Shown here piece after piece: positions 6,907 to 12,971 of a stretch of DNA of 35,080 nucleotides. Source of the stretch: Actinoplanes flavus (GTDB lineage Bacteria > Actinomycetota > Actinomycetes > Mycobacteriales > Micromonosporaceae); contig NZ_JAGFNS010000033.1 of assembly GCF_017592555.1 (NCBI RefSeq), forward strand, positions 74,887 through 109,966. The letters are read 5' to 3'. How positions within the stretch are numbered: the first letter of the stretch is position 1; every line of letters starts with the position of its first letter. Under the pieces are notes generated by a model. It was not told the DNA's origin. It searched no databases and saw nothing but the letters and a program-made list of their open reading frames with translations. A program made the position numbers and the translations under genes.

Positions 6907-7013
6907 CCGATCTACGCCCGGCGGGCGCGGCACAGGCGGGACCACCCCGCCGGCGCGCGCCGCGCGGACGGGACGATCAGAACGGAGCAGGGCGATGTCG
7001 CGCGTACCGGAAA
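6907..7013. repeat. 107-bp dispersed repeat element, copy 1
   Basis: The left 35 bp (6907-6941, starting CCGATCT and containing GCCCGGCGGGCGCGGCACAG) and the right 16 bp (6998-7013, TCGCGCGTACCGGAAA) recur with nearly identical total length at 23701-23809; the middle differs. It follows directly on the 70-bp tandem repeat. No terminal inverted repeats are seen. Confidence 0.6.
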
Positions 7014-7055
7014 AATGCCGGAATCGGACCGCTGACCTCGACCACAACGAGGTTT

Positions 7056-8237
7056 CTAGGCGCTGGATCGGGTCGCGGGCGTCTCGGCCGAGGCGTAGGC
7101 GGCGTGTACGGCGTCCGCGCCCGCCGTGTGGGCCAGCTCCGCCCCGTCGCCGGTCACCGGTGCGCGTTCCTCACCGACTGTCGGCTCCGGCTTGGGCCGC
7201 CCGTGACGGGTGTCCCAGACGTCCCGGACCAGGATCTGCAGGATTCCGGCCACCGGGATGGCCAGCAGCGCGCCGAGGATTCCGGCCAGTTCGACCGCGA
7301 TGAGGATCGCCACCAGGACGGTGAGCGGGTTGAGCCGCACCGTCCGGGCGAAGACGACCGGTTGCAGCAGGTGGTTCTCGAGTTGCTGGTAGAGCACGAA
7401 GAACACCACCACGACGATTCCCGCGGTGGTCGACTGGGTGAACGCCGCGAGGCTCGCCACGACGGCTCCCAGGGTGGCGCCGACCAGCGGGATCAGGTCG
7501 GCGACGCCGACGAACAGGGCGATCAGGCCGGCGTACGGGACGTCCATGATCAGCAGGGTGACGAAGGTGAGCGCGCCGCAGATGAAACTGATCAGCAGGT
7601 TGCCGGTGAGGTAGCCGGTGACCGTCTTGGCGCAGTCGTGCCCGACCCGGCGGATGTGTTCGGCCCGGCGTGGCGGGAAGAGGGCCAGGAACCCGTCGAC
7701 GACCTTCGGCGCCTCCAGCACCATCAGGTAGGAGAGCACGAAGATGGTGACGACGCCGGCCACCCCGGTGGCCACCGAACCGAGGAACGCGATGGTCGGC
7801 GCGCCCAGGCCGCCGGCGTAGTCGCGGATCCGGTCGGCGTTGTTCTCGGCGTACTCCATCAGGTGGAACCGCTCGACCATGTTGCCGACCGGGCCCCGGC
7901 CCGCCCGCAGGTCGTCGACGATCTGCGGGAAGTTCGTGATCAGCTGGGCGCCCTCTCTGGCCAGCGGCACCACGAACAGCGTGATCAGGCCACCGAGCAG
8001 AGCGAACGCCGTGAGGAACACCAGCAGGGTGGCCAGCCAGCGCCGGCCGAACGCGCCGTGCCGGGTCACCCAGCCGACCGCCGGGTGCAGTGCCACCGCG
8101 AACAACGCGGCGATCAGGATCCAGGTCAGGACCTGGCGGGTGTGGTACGCCAGCAGCAGCACCGCCGCGGTGGCCAGCACCATCCCGATGACCACGAGCG
8201 TCCGGCGCGCGACCGCTGCCGTGTCGGTTTGCCCCAT
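7056..8237 (-). CDS. AI-2E family transporter (PerM/YtxM-like permease)
   Basis: 393 residues with seven to eight hydrophobic segments in the AI-2E/PerM pattern: two helices near the N terminus (VVIGMVLATAAVLLLAYHT, VLTWILIAALFAVALHP), a helix pair around residue 70, a long soluble stretch (LITNFPQIVDDLRAGRGP...), then the conserved second half with LIPLVGATLGAVVA, QQLENHLLQPVV and NPLTVLVAILIAVELAGILGALLAIPVAG. The QQ-x-E-N-x-x-x-x-P motif is diagnostic. Members export small molecules or act as Na+/H+ antiporters; the name does not prove AI-2 transport. The ATG at 8237 (MGQTDTAAVARR) is preferred over earlier starts whose residues do not look coding. The gene is isolated, with the repeat zone downstream and 339 bp of gene-free DNA upstream. 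Confidence 0.88.
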   Translation of the reverse strand: MGQTDTAAVARRTLVVIGMVLATAAVLLLAYHTRQVLTWILIAALFAVALHPAVGWVTRHGAFGRRWLATLLVFLTAFALLGGLITLFVVPLAREGAQLITNFPQIVDDLRAGRGPVGNMVERFHLMEYAENNADRIRDYAGGLGAPTIAFLGSVATGVAGVVTIFVLSYLMVLEAPKVVDGFLALFPPRRAEHIRRVGHDCAKTVTGYLTGNLLISFICGALTFVTLLIMDVPYAGLIALFVGVADLIPLVGATLGAVVASLAAFTQSTTAGIVVVVFFVLYQQLENHLLQPVVFARTVRLNPLTVLVAILIAVELAGILGALLAIPVAGILQILVRDVWDTRHGRPKPEPTVGEERAPVTGDGAELAHTAGADAVHAAYASAETPATRSSA

Positions 8238-8576
8238 ATGCGCCGGGTACCCGGCCGTCACCAGGGCAAACGTGACCGGCCCGGTCGGTCGGCCGGGCGC
8301 TGCGCCATGGTGACGCCATGCCGCGGCGGCCATCGGGTAGGGCGGACGGGTGCTCAGCGGCGGAACCCTCGACCTGACGGCGGCCGTCTGGGCCCACCTG
8401 GACCGGGTCGCCCGCGCCGTCACTGGCGACGGCAGCGGCCTCGGCGACTGAGGCCGGTGTATCCGGCCGGTTGTCCGCCGGTCCCCTGTATGACGGCCGC
8501 ACGAGCCGGGGCATCCGCGGCGGCGTCGCCCCACGAATCGGTTCCGATCGGCCGAGGGGAGCGAAGGAGGCCACCG
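8238..8576. other. Gene-free interval between divergent genes
   Basis: Holds the promoters of the leftward permease and the rightward leader ORF/MFS unit, with no firm promoter match. A 33-codon GTG frame (8350-8451, product rich in Ala, Gly and Asp) is preceded by AGGG but is too weak to call. Nothing else is recognised. Confidence 0.4.
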
Positions 8577-8672
8577 ATGTCACTGTCCACTACTGACAGT
8601 GTGCTCGTCGCTACTAACATCAAGCGGATGTGCATCGACGGGGATAAGTGGATCGCGGGAGCCGGGTCGTGA
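8577..8672 (+). CDS. 31-aa leader or small peptide coupled to an MFS gene
   Basis: ATG at 8577 preceded at ideal distance by AAGGAGG, the strongest ribosome-binding site in this part of the window. The 31-residue product starts MSLSTTDSVLVATNIKR, has one Cys in RMCIDGDKW and ends WIAGAGS; no known family is recognised. Its TGA overlaps the GTG start of the MFS gene (GTGA at 8669-8672), the geometry of translational coupling. Codons 2-9 lie in a palindrome (8581-8601), so ribosome position or a bound protein could affect downstream expression. It may be a regulatory leader peptide of an efflux gene; an exported small peptide is the other possibility. Expression is not proven. Confidence 0.5.
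   Translation: MSLSTTDSVLVATNIKRMCIDGDKWIAGAGS
8581..8601. promoter_or_regulatory. Palindrome inside the leader ORF
   Basis: Perfect 7-bp arms CACTGTC (8581-8587) and GACAGTG (8595-8601) with a 7-bp spacer, starting two bases after the leader start codon. It may be a regulator site or an mRNA hairpin that covers the start of the leader peptide. It differs from the TetR operator at 9917-9938. Confidence 0.4.
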
Positions 8673-9910
8673 CCGATCAGGCGGTGCGTGTCGTGGTCAC
8701 GCCGGAATCCGTACCGGCCCCCGCTGTCACCGGTCGCGCGTGGCGGGGACTCGCGGTCGTCCTGGGCTCCCAGGCCTGCGCGCTGTCGGCCAACCGCATG
8801 CTGCTCATCGCCATCCCATGGCTGCTGCTGACCAGCACCGGTGACCCGGCCAAGGCCGGGCTCGTGACGCTCTGCCAGGCCCTGCCGTACGTCATCGTGC
8901 AGGTCGTCGTCGGGCCGCTGATCGACCGGCTCGGGGCGCGGCGGATCAGCGTCGCCGGTGACGCGATCAGTGCGGTCGCCATGATCCTGCTCGCGGCGAC
9001 GCCGGGGCCGCCGCTGCTCATGGTGATGCTCTGCATGGCCTGCGTGGGCGCGGCCGACGGTCCGGCCGTCGCCGCCAAGCACACCCTGCTGCCCGGGGCG
9101 ACCGAGGACGCCGGCCAGCCGATCGAGCGCGGCACCGGCATGGCCACGGTGATCGAGCGGGCCGCCACCAGTGCCGGGCCACTGGCGTCCGGGGTGCTCG
9201 TGGCGGCGTTCGGCGCGCGTACCCTCTGGGCCGTCGCCGTGCTCTTCGCCGCCGCCGCCCTGATCGGCGTCACCGGGCAGCGGGTCGCGGGACGGTCCCG
9301 TCCGGCCCGGCCGGACGGCTACCTGCGGCAGCTGCGCGACGGCGCGGGCTTTCTGCACCGCGATCGCTCGCTGCGGGCCATCGTGCTGATGTACGTCGTC
9401 ACGAACTTCCTGGACCAGGCGTTCCTCACGGTGCTGCTGCCGGTGTGGGCGCACGGGCACGGCCACGGGGTCGCGTTCGTCGGCCTGCTCAGTGGCGTCT
9501 TCGGGGCGTGTGCGGTGTTCACGGCCGCGATCGCCGCCTGGATCGGCGCCCGTTTCCCGCGCCGGACGGTCTTCCTGGTGGCGATCATCGTGGCCGGGGT
9601 GACCCGGTACGTGGTGCTGGCCGCCGACGCGCCGCCCACGGTGGTGCTGCTGGTCTTCGCGGTGGCCGGGCTCGGCAGCGGCGCGGCCTGCCCGATCGTC
9701 GAGGCGGTCGAGGCCGAGCGGGTCCCCGACCACATGCGCGGCCGGGTCCGCACCCTGATCGTCGCCTGGGCGTGGGCCGGGATCCCGTTCGGCGGCCTGG
9801 CCGGCGCCGCCATGCTGACGGCCGGCCTGGGCGCGGCCCTGTGGGCGTGCGCCGCCGTCTACCTGGCGGCCGTCGTCCACCCGGGGTTCCGGGTGAGCTG
9901 GCGCCGTTGA
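8669..9910 (+). CDS. MFS transporter
   Basis: 413 residues with 12 predicted membrane segments. The first is VVLGSQACALSANRMLLIAIPWLLL; the MFS loop 2-3 motif is VVGPLIDRLGARRISVAGD; the central cytoplasmic loop is basic (GRSRPARPDGYLRQLRDGAGFLHRDRSLRA); the second half includes WIGARFPRRTVFLV and ends in LWACAAVYLAAVVHP. It resembles EntS/MFS_3-type drug exporters. The GTG start at 8669 overlaps the stop of the 31-codon leader ORF; a GTG at 8648 in the same frame is possible but would overlap the leader more deeply. A TetR gene follows after 40 bp with a strong operator between, so the pair looks like an efflux pump and its regulator. Confidence 0.9.
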   Translation: MTDQAVRVVVTPESVPAPAVTGRAWRGLAVVLGSQACALSANRMLLIAIPWLLLTSTGDPAKAGLVTLCQALPYVIVQVVVGPLIDRLGARRISVAGDAISAVAMILLAATPGPPLLMVMLCMACVGAADGPAVAAKHTLLPGATEDAGQPIERGTGMATVIERAATSAGPLASGVLVAAFGARTLWAVAVLFAAAALIGVTGQRVAGRSRPARPDGYLRQLRDGAGFLHRDRSLRAIVLMYVVTNFLDQAFLTVLLPVWAHGHGHGVAFVGLLSGVFGACAVFTAAIAAWIGARFPRRTVFLVAIIVAGVTRYVVLAADAPPTVVLLVFAVAGLGSGAACPIVEAVEAERVPDHMRGRVRTLIVAWAWAGIPFGGLAGAAMLTAGLGAALWACAAVYLAAVVHPGFRVSWRR

Positions 9911-9913
9911 CCC

Positions 9914-9943
9914 TTGACGGAGTGAGTACTCACTCCGTACCGT
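9914..9943 (+). promoter_or_regulatory. tetR promoter with a perfect 22-bp operator
   Basis: A perfect palindrome runs from 9917 to 9938 (half-site ACGGAGTGAGT). It fills the spacer between TTGACG (-35, 9914-9919) and TACCGT (-10, 9938-9943; 18-bp spacing). A TetR dimer bound here would block RNA polymerase, so autoregulation of the gene at 9951 is very likely. No second copy of the half-site is seen before the MFS gene. Confidence 0.75.
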
Positions 9944-9950
9944 CGAGGTC

Positions 9951-10568
9951 ATGACAGACACACCCACCGGCCGGCGCCGCGCGCCGGGAATGAGCCCCGA
10001 CCGACGTCGCGACATGATCGTGCAGACCGCCCTGCCGCTGATCGCCCAGCACGGCGCCGCCGTCACCACCGCCCAGATCGCCCGGGCCGCCGGCATCGGC
10101 GAGGCCACCGTCTTCCGGGTCTTCGCCGACAAGGACGCCGTCCTCCAGGCCTGCATCGCCACCGTCCTCGACCCCACCGTGGCGCTGGACGACCTCGGCG
10201 CCATCGACCTCACCCGGCCGCTGGCCGACCGGCTCCTCGAAGCCGCCGACGCCCTCGACGCCTACCTCGACCGGATGGGCACCGTCCTCGGCGGACTGCA
10301 CGCCTCCGGCGCCCCGAACCGGCGGCCACCCGTCCCCACCGACGGCGCCGCCCGGCGCGACGACGCGCAAGCCGCCACCCGGGAGGCCGTCGCGGCACTG
10401 TTCGAACCCGACGGCGACCGGCTGCGGCTGCCCGCCGACGTGCTCGCCGACGCCTACCTGCGGCTGCTGTTCGGCCGGACCGCCGGGCCCGGCCGCCCCG
10501 CCGCGAAACCGGACCGCCGGCAACTCATCGATCTGCTGCTCAACGGGGCATTCCGCGAATCACGCTGA
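9951..10568 (+). CDS. TetR/AcrR family transcriptional regulator
   Basis: 205 residues. The N-terminal domain has a Pro/Arg tail, then DRRRDMIVQTALPLIAQHG and the helix-turn-helix TTAQIARAAGIGEATVFRVFADKDAVLQACI (about 43-73), with VFRVF in place of the common LYHYF and the FADK-type end of the motif. The C-terminal ligand domain (about 80-205) is Ala/Asp/Leu rich and ends RRQLIDLLLNGAF, as in many actinobacterial members. The start lies 8 bp after the -10 element of its own operator-embedded promoter, so the mRNA is probably leaderless or nearly so. It follows the MFS gene and likely controls itself and possibly that gene. Confidence 0.92.
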   Translation: MTDTPTGRRRAPGMSPDRRRDMIVQTALPLIAQHGAAVTTAQIARAAGIGEATVFRVFADKDAVLQACIATVLDPTVALDDLGAIDLTRPLADRLLEAADALDAYLDRMGTVLGGLHASGAPNRRPPVPTDGAARRDDAQAATREAVAALFEPDGDRLRLPADVLADAYLRLLFGRTAGPGRPAAKPDRRQLIDLLLNGAFRESR

Positions 10569-10656
10569 TCTTTTCGGAAAATAGAATTGCGCGGTCCGGC
10601 GACCGCTGACTATCGTCGTCCTCACCAGACACCGCACCAGAGCCGAGGAGCTTCCG

Positions 10657-10737
10657 ATGAATCGCTGGCAAACCGAAACGATCTCGGTCGCCATCGTCAT
10701 CGAGAACTTCGAATCCCAGCCCGGGAGGCGCTGCTAG
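10657..10737 (+). CDS. 26-aa mini-gene upstream of the tRNA array
   Basis: ATG at 10657 with GAGGAG six bases upstream. The 26-residue peptide begins MNRWQTETISVAIVIENF and ends QPGRRC. A promoter fits: TTGCGC (10587-10592), 18 bp, TATCGT (10611-10616). A strong intrinsic terminator follows 23 bp after the stop. A private promoter, ribosome site and terminator around 26 codons suggest a real small gene, either a short peptide or a ribosome-sensing leader. I recognise no family, and no RiPP-modifying enzyme is adjacent. Its place just ahead of eight tRNA genes is notable but may be chance. Confidence 0.45.
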   Translation: MNRWQTETISVAIVIENFESQPGRRC

Positions 10738-10760
10738 CGCCCGCGGAAGCGCCCAGCGCC

Positions 10761-10800
10761 GAAGCCGCCTCCCGGACCCGGGGAAGGCGGCTTCACTGTT
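10761..10800 (+). terminator. Intrinsic terminator between the mini-gene and tRNA array
   Basis: Perfect 10-bp stem GAAGCCGCCT (10761-10770) / AGGCGGCTTC (10785-10794) with a GC-rich 14-base loop, followed by ACTGTTTTC. It should end transcription of the mini-gene. The first tRNA starts only 8 bases past the T-run, so the array needs its own promoter or readthrough. Confidence 0.8.
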
Positions 10801-10807
10801 TTCACAT

Positions 10808-10881
10808 AGGGGTGTGGCGCAATTCGGTAGCGCAGCGGCCTCCAAATCCGAAGGTTGCAGGTTCGAATCCTGTCGCCCCTG
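10808..10881 (+). tRNA. tRNA-Trp (CCA)
   Basis: Acceptor AGGGGTG / CGCCCCT (one T-G wobble), D-stem GCGC/GCGC, T-loop TTCGAAT, anticodon CCA at 10842-10844. The AGGGG start and CCCCT end are typical of bacterial tRNA-Trp. The anticodon stem is poor: GCGGC (10835-10839) against TCCGA leaves only three of five pairs, with G-A at the base and C-T next to the loop. The 3' CCA is not encoded. First gene of the array. Confidence 0.85.
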
Positions 10882-10933
10882 CTCTCCCTGCGAGAAATGC
10901 GCGGAACTGACAACTGAACAGTGGCTTTCACAG

Positions 10934-11006
10934 ACCCATCAAGCTCAGACGGCGGAGCACCCGGTTGAAGCCCGGGAGGTGCGCGGTTCGATTCCGCGGG
11001 TGGGTG
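10934..11006 (+). tRNA. tRNA-Phe (GAA)
   Basis: Acceptor ACCCATC / GGTGGGT (one T-G wobble), D-stem GCTC/GAGC, perfect anticodon stem CCCGG/CCGGG, anticodon GAA at 10967-10969, T-stem CGCGG/CCGCG with TTCGATT. The A1 start and G discriminator (11006) differ from ordinary bacterial tRNA-Phe, which begins with G and has A73. The 3' CCA is not encoded. Confidence 0.85.
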
Positions 11007-11016
11007 CGCACGACAA

Positions 11017-11091
11017 GGACCAGCGGAGCAGTCAGGAGTGCTCACCGGCCTCTCCATCCGGAGATCGCGGGTTCGAATCCCGCCTGGTCTA
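11017..11091 (+). tRNA. tRNA-Glu (CTC)
   Basis: Acceptor GGACCAG / CTGGTCT (one G-T wobble), D-stem GAGC/GCTC with a 10-base loop, anticodon stem CCGGC/TCCGG (one C-T mismatch beside the loop), anticodon CTC at 11052-11054, perfect T-stem GCGGG/CCCGC, discriminator A. Only 10 bases separate it from the tRNA-Phe gene. Confidence 0.85.
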
Positions 11092-11119
11092 CGACACGGC
11101 CGGCATTCGCCGGCCACTT

Positions 11120-11192
11120 TCCGAGATGGTGCAACAGGCAGCACGCCCGGCTCTGGACCGGGAGGTTCGAGGTTCGAATCCTCGTCTCGGAG
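11120..11192 (+). tRNA. tRNA-Gln (CTG)
   Basis: All stems perfect: acceptor TCCGAGA / TCTCGGA, D-stem GTGC/GCAC, anticodon stem CCCGG/CCGGG, T-stem CGAGG/CCTCG. Anticodon CTG at 11153-11155, discriminator G. A 7-bp hairpin GGCCGGC/GCCGGCC (11098-11115) in the spacer before it may mark processing or a relic terminator. Confidence 0.9.
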
Positions 11193-11204
11193 CGCAGGGA
11201 ACAC

Positions 11205-11277
11205 GCCGATGTAGCTCACCGGGTAGAGCGGCCGCCTCGTAAGCGGCAGGCAGGCGGTTCGAGTCCGCCCTTCGGCC
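11205..11277 (+). tRNA. tRNA-Thr (CGT)
   Basis: Acceptor GCCGATG / CTTCGGC with one T-T mismatch at the sixth pair, D-stem GCTC/GAGC, perfect anticodon stem GCCGC/GCGGC, anticodon CGT at 11238-11240, perfect T-stem GGCGG/CCGCC. The GCCGATGTAGCTCA start is typical of tRNA-Thr. No 3' CCA is encoded. Confidence 0.88.
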
Positions 11278-11329
11278 CGAAAGGAGAACACGCCGACGCG
11301 GGGAGCCCGATCCCGTTCGTCGGTGCGAG

Positions 11330-11403
11330 GCTGGTGTAGCTCAGTCGGTCAGAGCATCGAGCCGATAACTCGAAGGCCGGCGGTTCGATTCCGCCCACCA
11401 GCA
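11330..11403 (+). tRNA. tRNA-Ile (GAT)
   Basis: Acceptor GCTGGTG / CACCAGC, D-stem GCTC/GAGC, anticodon stem TCGAG/CTCGA and T-stem GGCGG/CCGCC are all perfect. Anticodon GAT at 11364-11366. Position 33, almost always U, is C here (loop CCGATAA), which should weaken the U-turn. Discriminator A. A hairpin (CCGACG/CGTCGG, 11293-11323) fills the spacer before it. Confidence 0.85.
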
Positions 11404-11439
11404 CACGTCCGGCCGGTTCGCCACCGGCGCCGGACACGT

Positions 11440-11513
11440 GGAGCCGTCGACTAAATGGTCAGGTCACCGTCCTTTCACGTCGGAAGGTGCGGGTTCGAAT
11501 CCCGTCGGCTTCA
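11440..11513 (+). tRNA. tRNA-Glu (TTC)
   Basis: Acceptor GGAGCCG / CGGCTTC (one wobble), D-stem GACT/GGTC (one wobble), anticodon stem CCGTC/GTCGG with a central T-T mismatch, anticodon TTC at 11474-11476, T-stem GCGGG/CCCGT, discriminator A. Second Glu tRNA of the array; together with CTC it covers both Glu codons. The spacer before it holds a GTCCGGC/GCCGGAC hairpin. Confidence 0.85.
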
Positions 11514-11518
11514 CTCCA

Positions 11519-11592
11519 TCCCTCGTCGCCCAATCGGCAGGGCAGCGCACTGTTAATGCGTACCGGTGTCAGTTCGAATCTGACCGAGGGAG
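11519..11592 (+). tRNA. tRNA-Asn (GTT)
   Basis: Acceptor TCCCTCG / CGAGGGA perfect, D-stem GCCC/GGGC, anticodon stem GCGCA/TGCGT (one wobble), anticodon GTT at 11552-11554, six-base variable loop, T-stem GTCAG/CTGAC, discriminator G. Last gene of the array, five bases after tRNA-Glu. No terminator is evident before the convergent MFS gene at 11647. Confidence 0.88.
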
Positions 11593-11646
11593 CGGCAAGG
11601 CAGCACGATCTCGGACGCCCGGCCACGGCATCCGGCGGCACGGACG

Positions 11647-12849
11647 TCACCGCGTGGGGCTGAGCCGGCCCGGGGCCGGGGTGTCCTCCGGCACCGGCCG
11701 CAGGCACAGCGCCGCGGTGACCAGGCCGGCGACGGCCGCGCCACCGAGCAGCAGCCGGTAGTCGGCGACCGCCAGCAGGCTCGCGCCGGTCGCCTGGCCG
11801 ATGGCGCCCGGCGCGAAGCTGAGTAGTGTGACGGTGCCCGAGACGCGGCCGAGAAAGGCCGCCGGGATGTCCCGCTGGAGAACGGTGGCGCCGGTGATCA
11901 GCACCCACGGCACCGCCAGGCCCGCGAGCAGGGCGGCGCCGAGCACCGGAGCGAGGGACGGCAGGCAGCGCAACGCCGCGCCGGCCGCGAAGAGGGCGAT
12001 GCCCAGCCCGGCGAACACGTGCGGCCGCATCCGCCGCTGCAACGGCCCGGCCAGCAGGCCGGCGGCCACCGATCCGGCGCCCTGCACCGTCATCAGCACA
12101 CCGGCGAAGGCCGGCGCCCGGTTCAGGCCCTCGTCGACCACGGCGAAGACCGTGGTGCCGGCCATCCCGACGAGGAACATCAGTGACGACGTCGACAGGA
12201 CGACGCGCCGCAGGACCGGATGCCGCCACAGCTGACGGCCGCCCTCGGCGATCCGCTGCCGCCAGGGCTCCGCCGCCGGTGTGTGCTCGATCGTCCCGGG
12301 GCGGATGAGCAGGCACAACGCGGCCGCCACGAAGAACGTGACCGCGTCCAGGACGGCGACGCCGGCGCCGCCCAGCCAGGTGAACAGGCCCGCGCCGAGC
12401 AACGGGGCGGCCAGTTTCACACCTTCGGACGCGGACATCCGCAGCCCGTTGAGGTCGCCGAGCTGATCCGCCGGGACCGCGGCCGGCAGCACCGCGTTCT
12501 CGGCGGCGTCGGAGACCACGAAAGCGATGCCGTAACAGAGCATGACCGCGAAGATCAGCCACACCTGCGCCTCGGTCTCGACCAGCAGCAGAAGCAGGAG
12601 CAGCAGACCCATCACGACGTCGGTGCCGATCATCACCCGCCGCCGGCGGGGCACCCGGTCCACGATCGCGCCGATCACCGGGCCGGCCAGGGTGGGCGCC
12701 CAGACGAGGAAGCCGACCCAGGCGGCCAGACTGCTGTCACCGGTGAGCGCCATGACCCAGATGCCGGCGGCCAGCATCATCGCGTTGCTGCCGAAGCTGG
12801 AGACGAGAACCGCTCCGAGATATGCCGTCGCGTTGCGGCTCCACGTCAC
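11647..12849 (-). CDS. MFS transporter
   Basis: About 400 residues with 12 hydrophobic segments. Visible MFS features are the loop motif IGAIVDRVPRRRRVMIGTD, the conserved SDAAENAVLPAAVPADQL region after helix 4 (typical of MFS_3 exporters, where an N-x-A-x-P pattern recurs), and a second half with GLLAGPLQRRMRPHVFAGLG and PAAFLGRVSGTVTLLSFAPGAIGQ. The start is the GTG at 12849 with AAGGGGAAG just upstream; a TTG at 12882 would add 11 residues but has no ribosome site. Upstream lies an AT-rich operator-like palindrome (12919-12939). No regulator gene is adjacent, so this pump is controlled from elsewhere. It converges on the tRNA array. Confidence 0.9.
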   Translation of the reverse strand: MTWSRNATAYLGAVLVSSFGSNAMMLAAGIWVMALTGDSSLAAWVGFLVWAPTLAGPVIGAIVDRVPRRRRVMIGTDVVMGLLLLLLLLVETEAQVWLIFAVMLCYGIAFVVSDAAENAVLPAAVPADQLGDLNGLRMSASEGVKLAAPLLGAGLFTWLGGAGVAVLDAVTFFVAAALCLLIRPGTIEHTPAAEPWRQRIAEGGRQLWRHPVLRRVVLSTSSLMFLVGMAGTTVFAVVDEGLNRAPAFAGVLMTVQGAGSVAAGLLAGPLQRRMRPHVFAGLGIALFAAGAALRCLPSLAPVLGAALLAGLAVPWVLITGATVLQRDIPAAFLGRVSGTVTLLSFAPGAIGQATGASLLAVADYRLLLGGAAVAGLVTAALCLRPVPEDTPAPGRLSPTR

Positions 12850-12918
12850 GCGCTTCCCCTTAGTTGAGTCGTTGGGGCTCAACGCTAGGTGTCCGATTTG
12901 GCGCGGTCAATGGCGATT

Positions 12919-12939
12919 TTGTCAATAAATCATTGACAA
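12919..12939. promoter_or_regulatory. Operator-like palindrome upstream of the MFS gene
   Basis: Perfect 8-bp arms TTGTCAAT / ATTGACAA with an AAATC spacer; a further GTCAAT half-site lies at 12906-12911. The minus strand offers TTGACA as -35 (12920-12925). This type of site is common for ArsR- or MarR-family repressors of efflux pumps. No such regulator gene is next to it in this window. Confidence 0.5.
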
Positions 12940-12971
12940 CACGATTTCGTACGGGCGATGGCGTCGCCCGA

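Noticed and set aside
8350..8451. 33-codon GTG ORF between the permease and the leader ORF
   Set aside because: Weak ribosome site, GTG start and no homology I recognise; chance ORFs of this size are common at this GC.
10734..11291. Minus-strand and plus-strand frames of 107-185 codons across the tRNA array
   Set aside because: They overlap eight intact cloverleaf genes; the apparent peptides (for example repeated SNLEPP/GFESR phrases) come from the repeated T-arm sequence.
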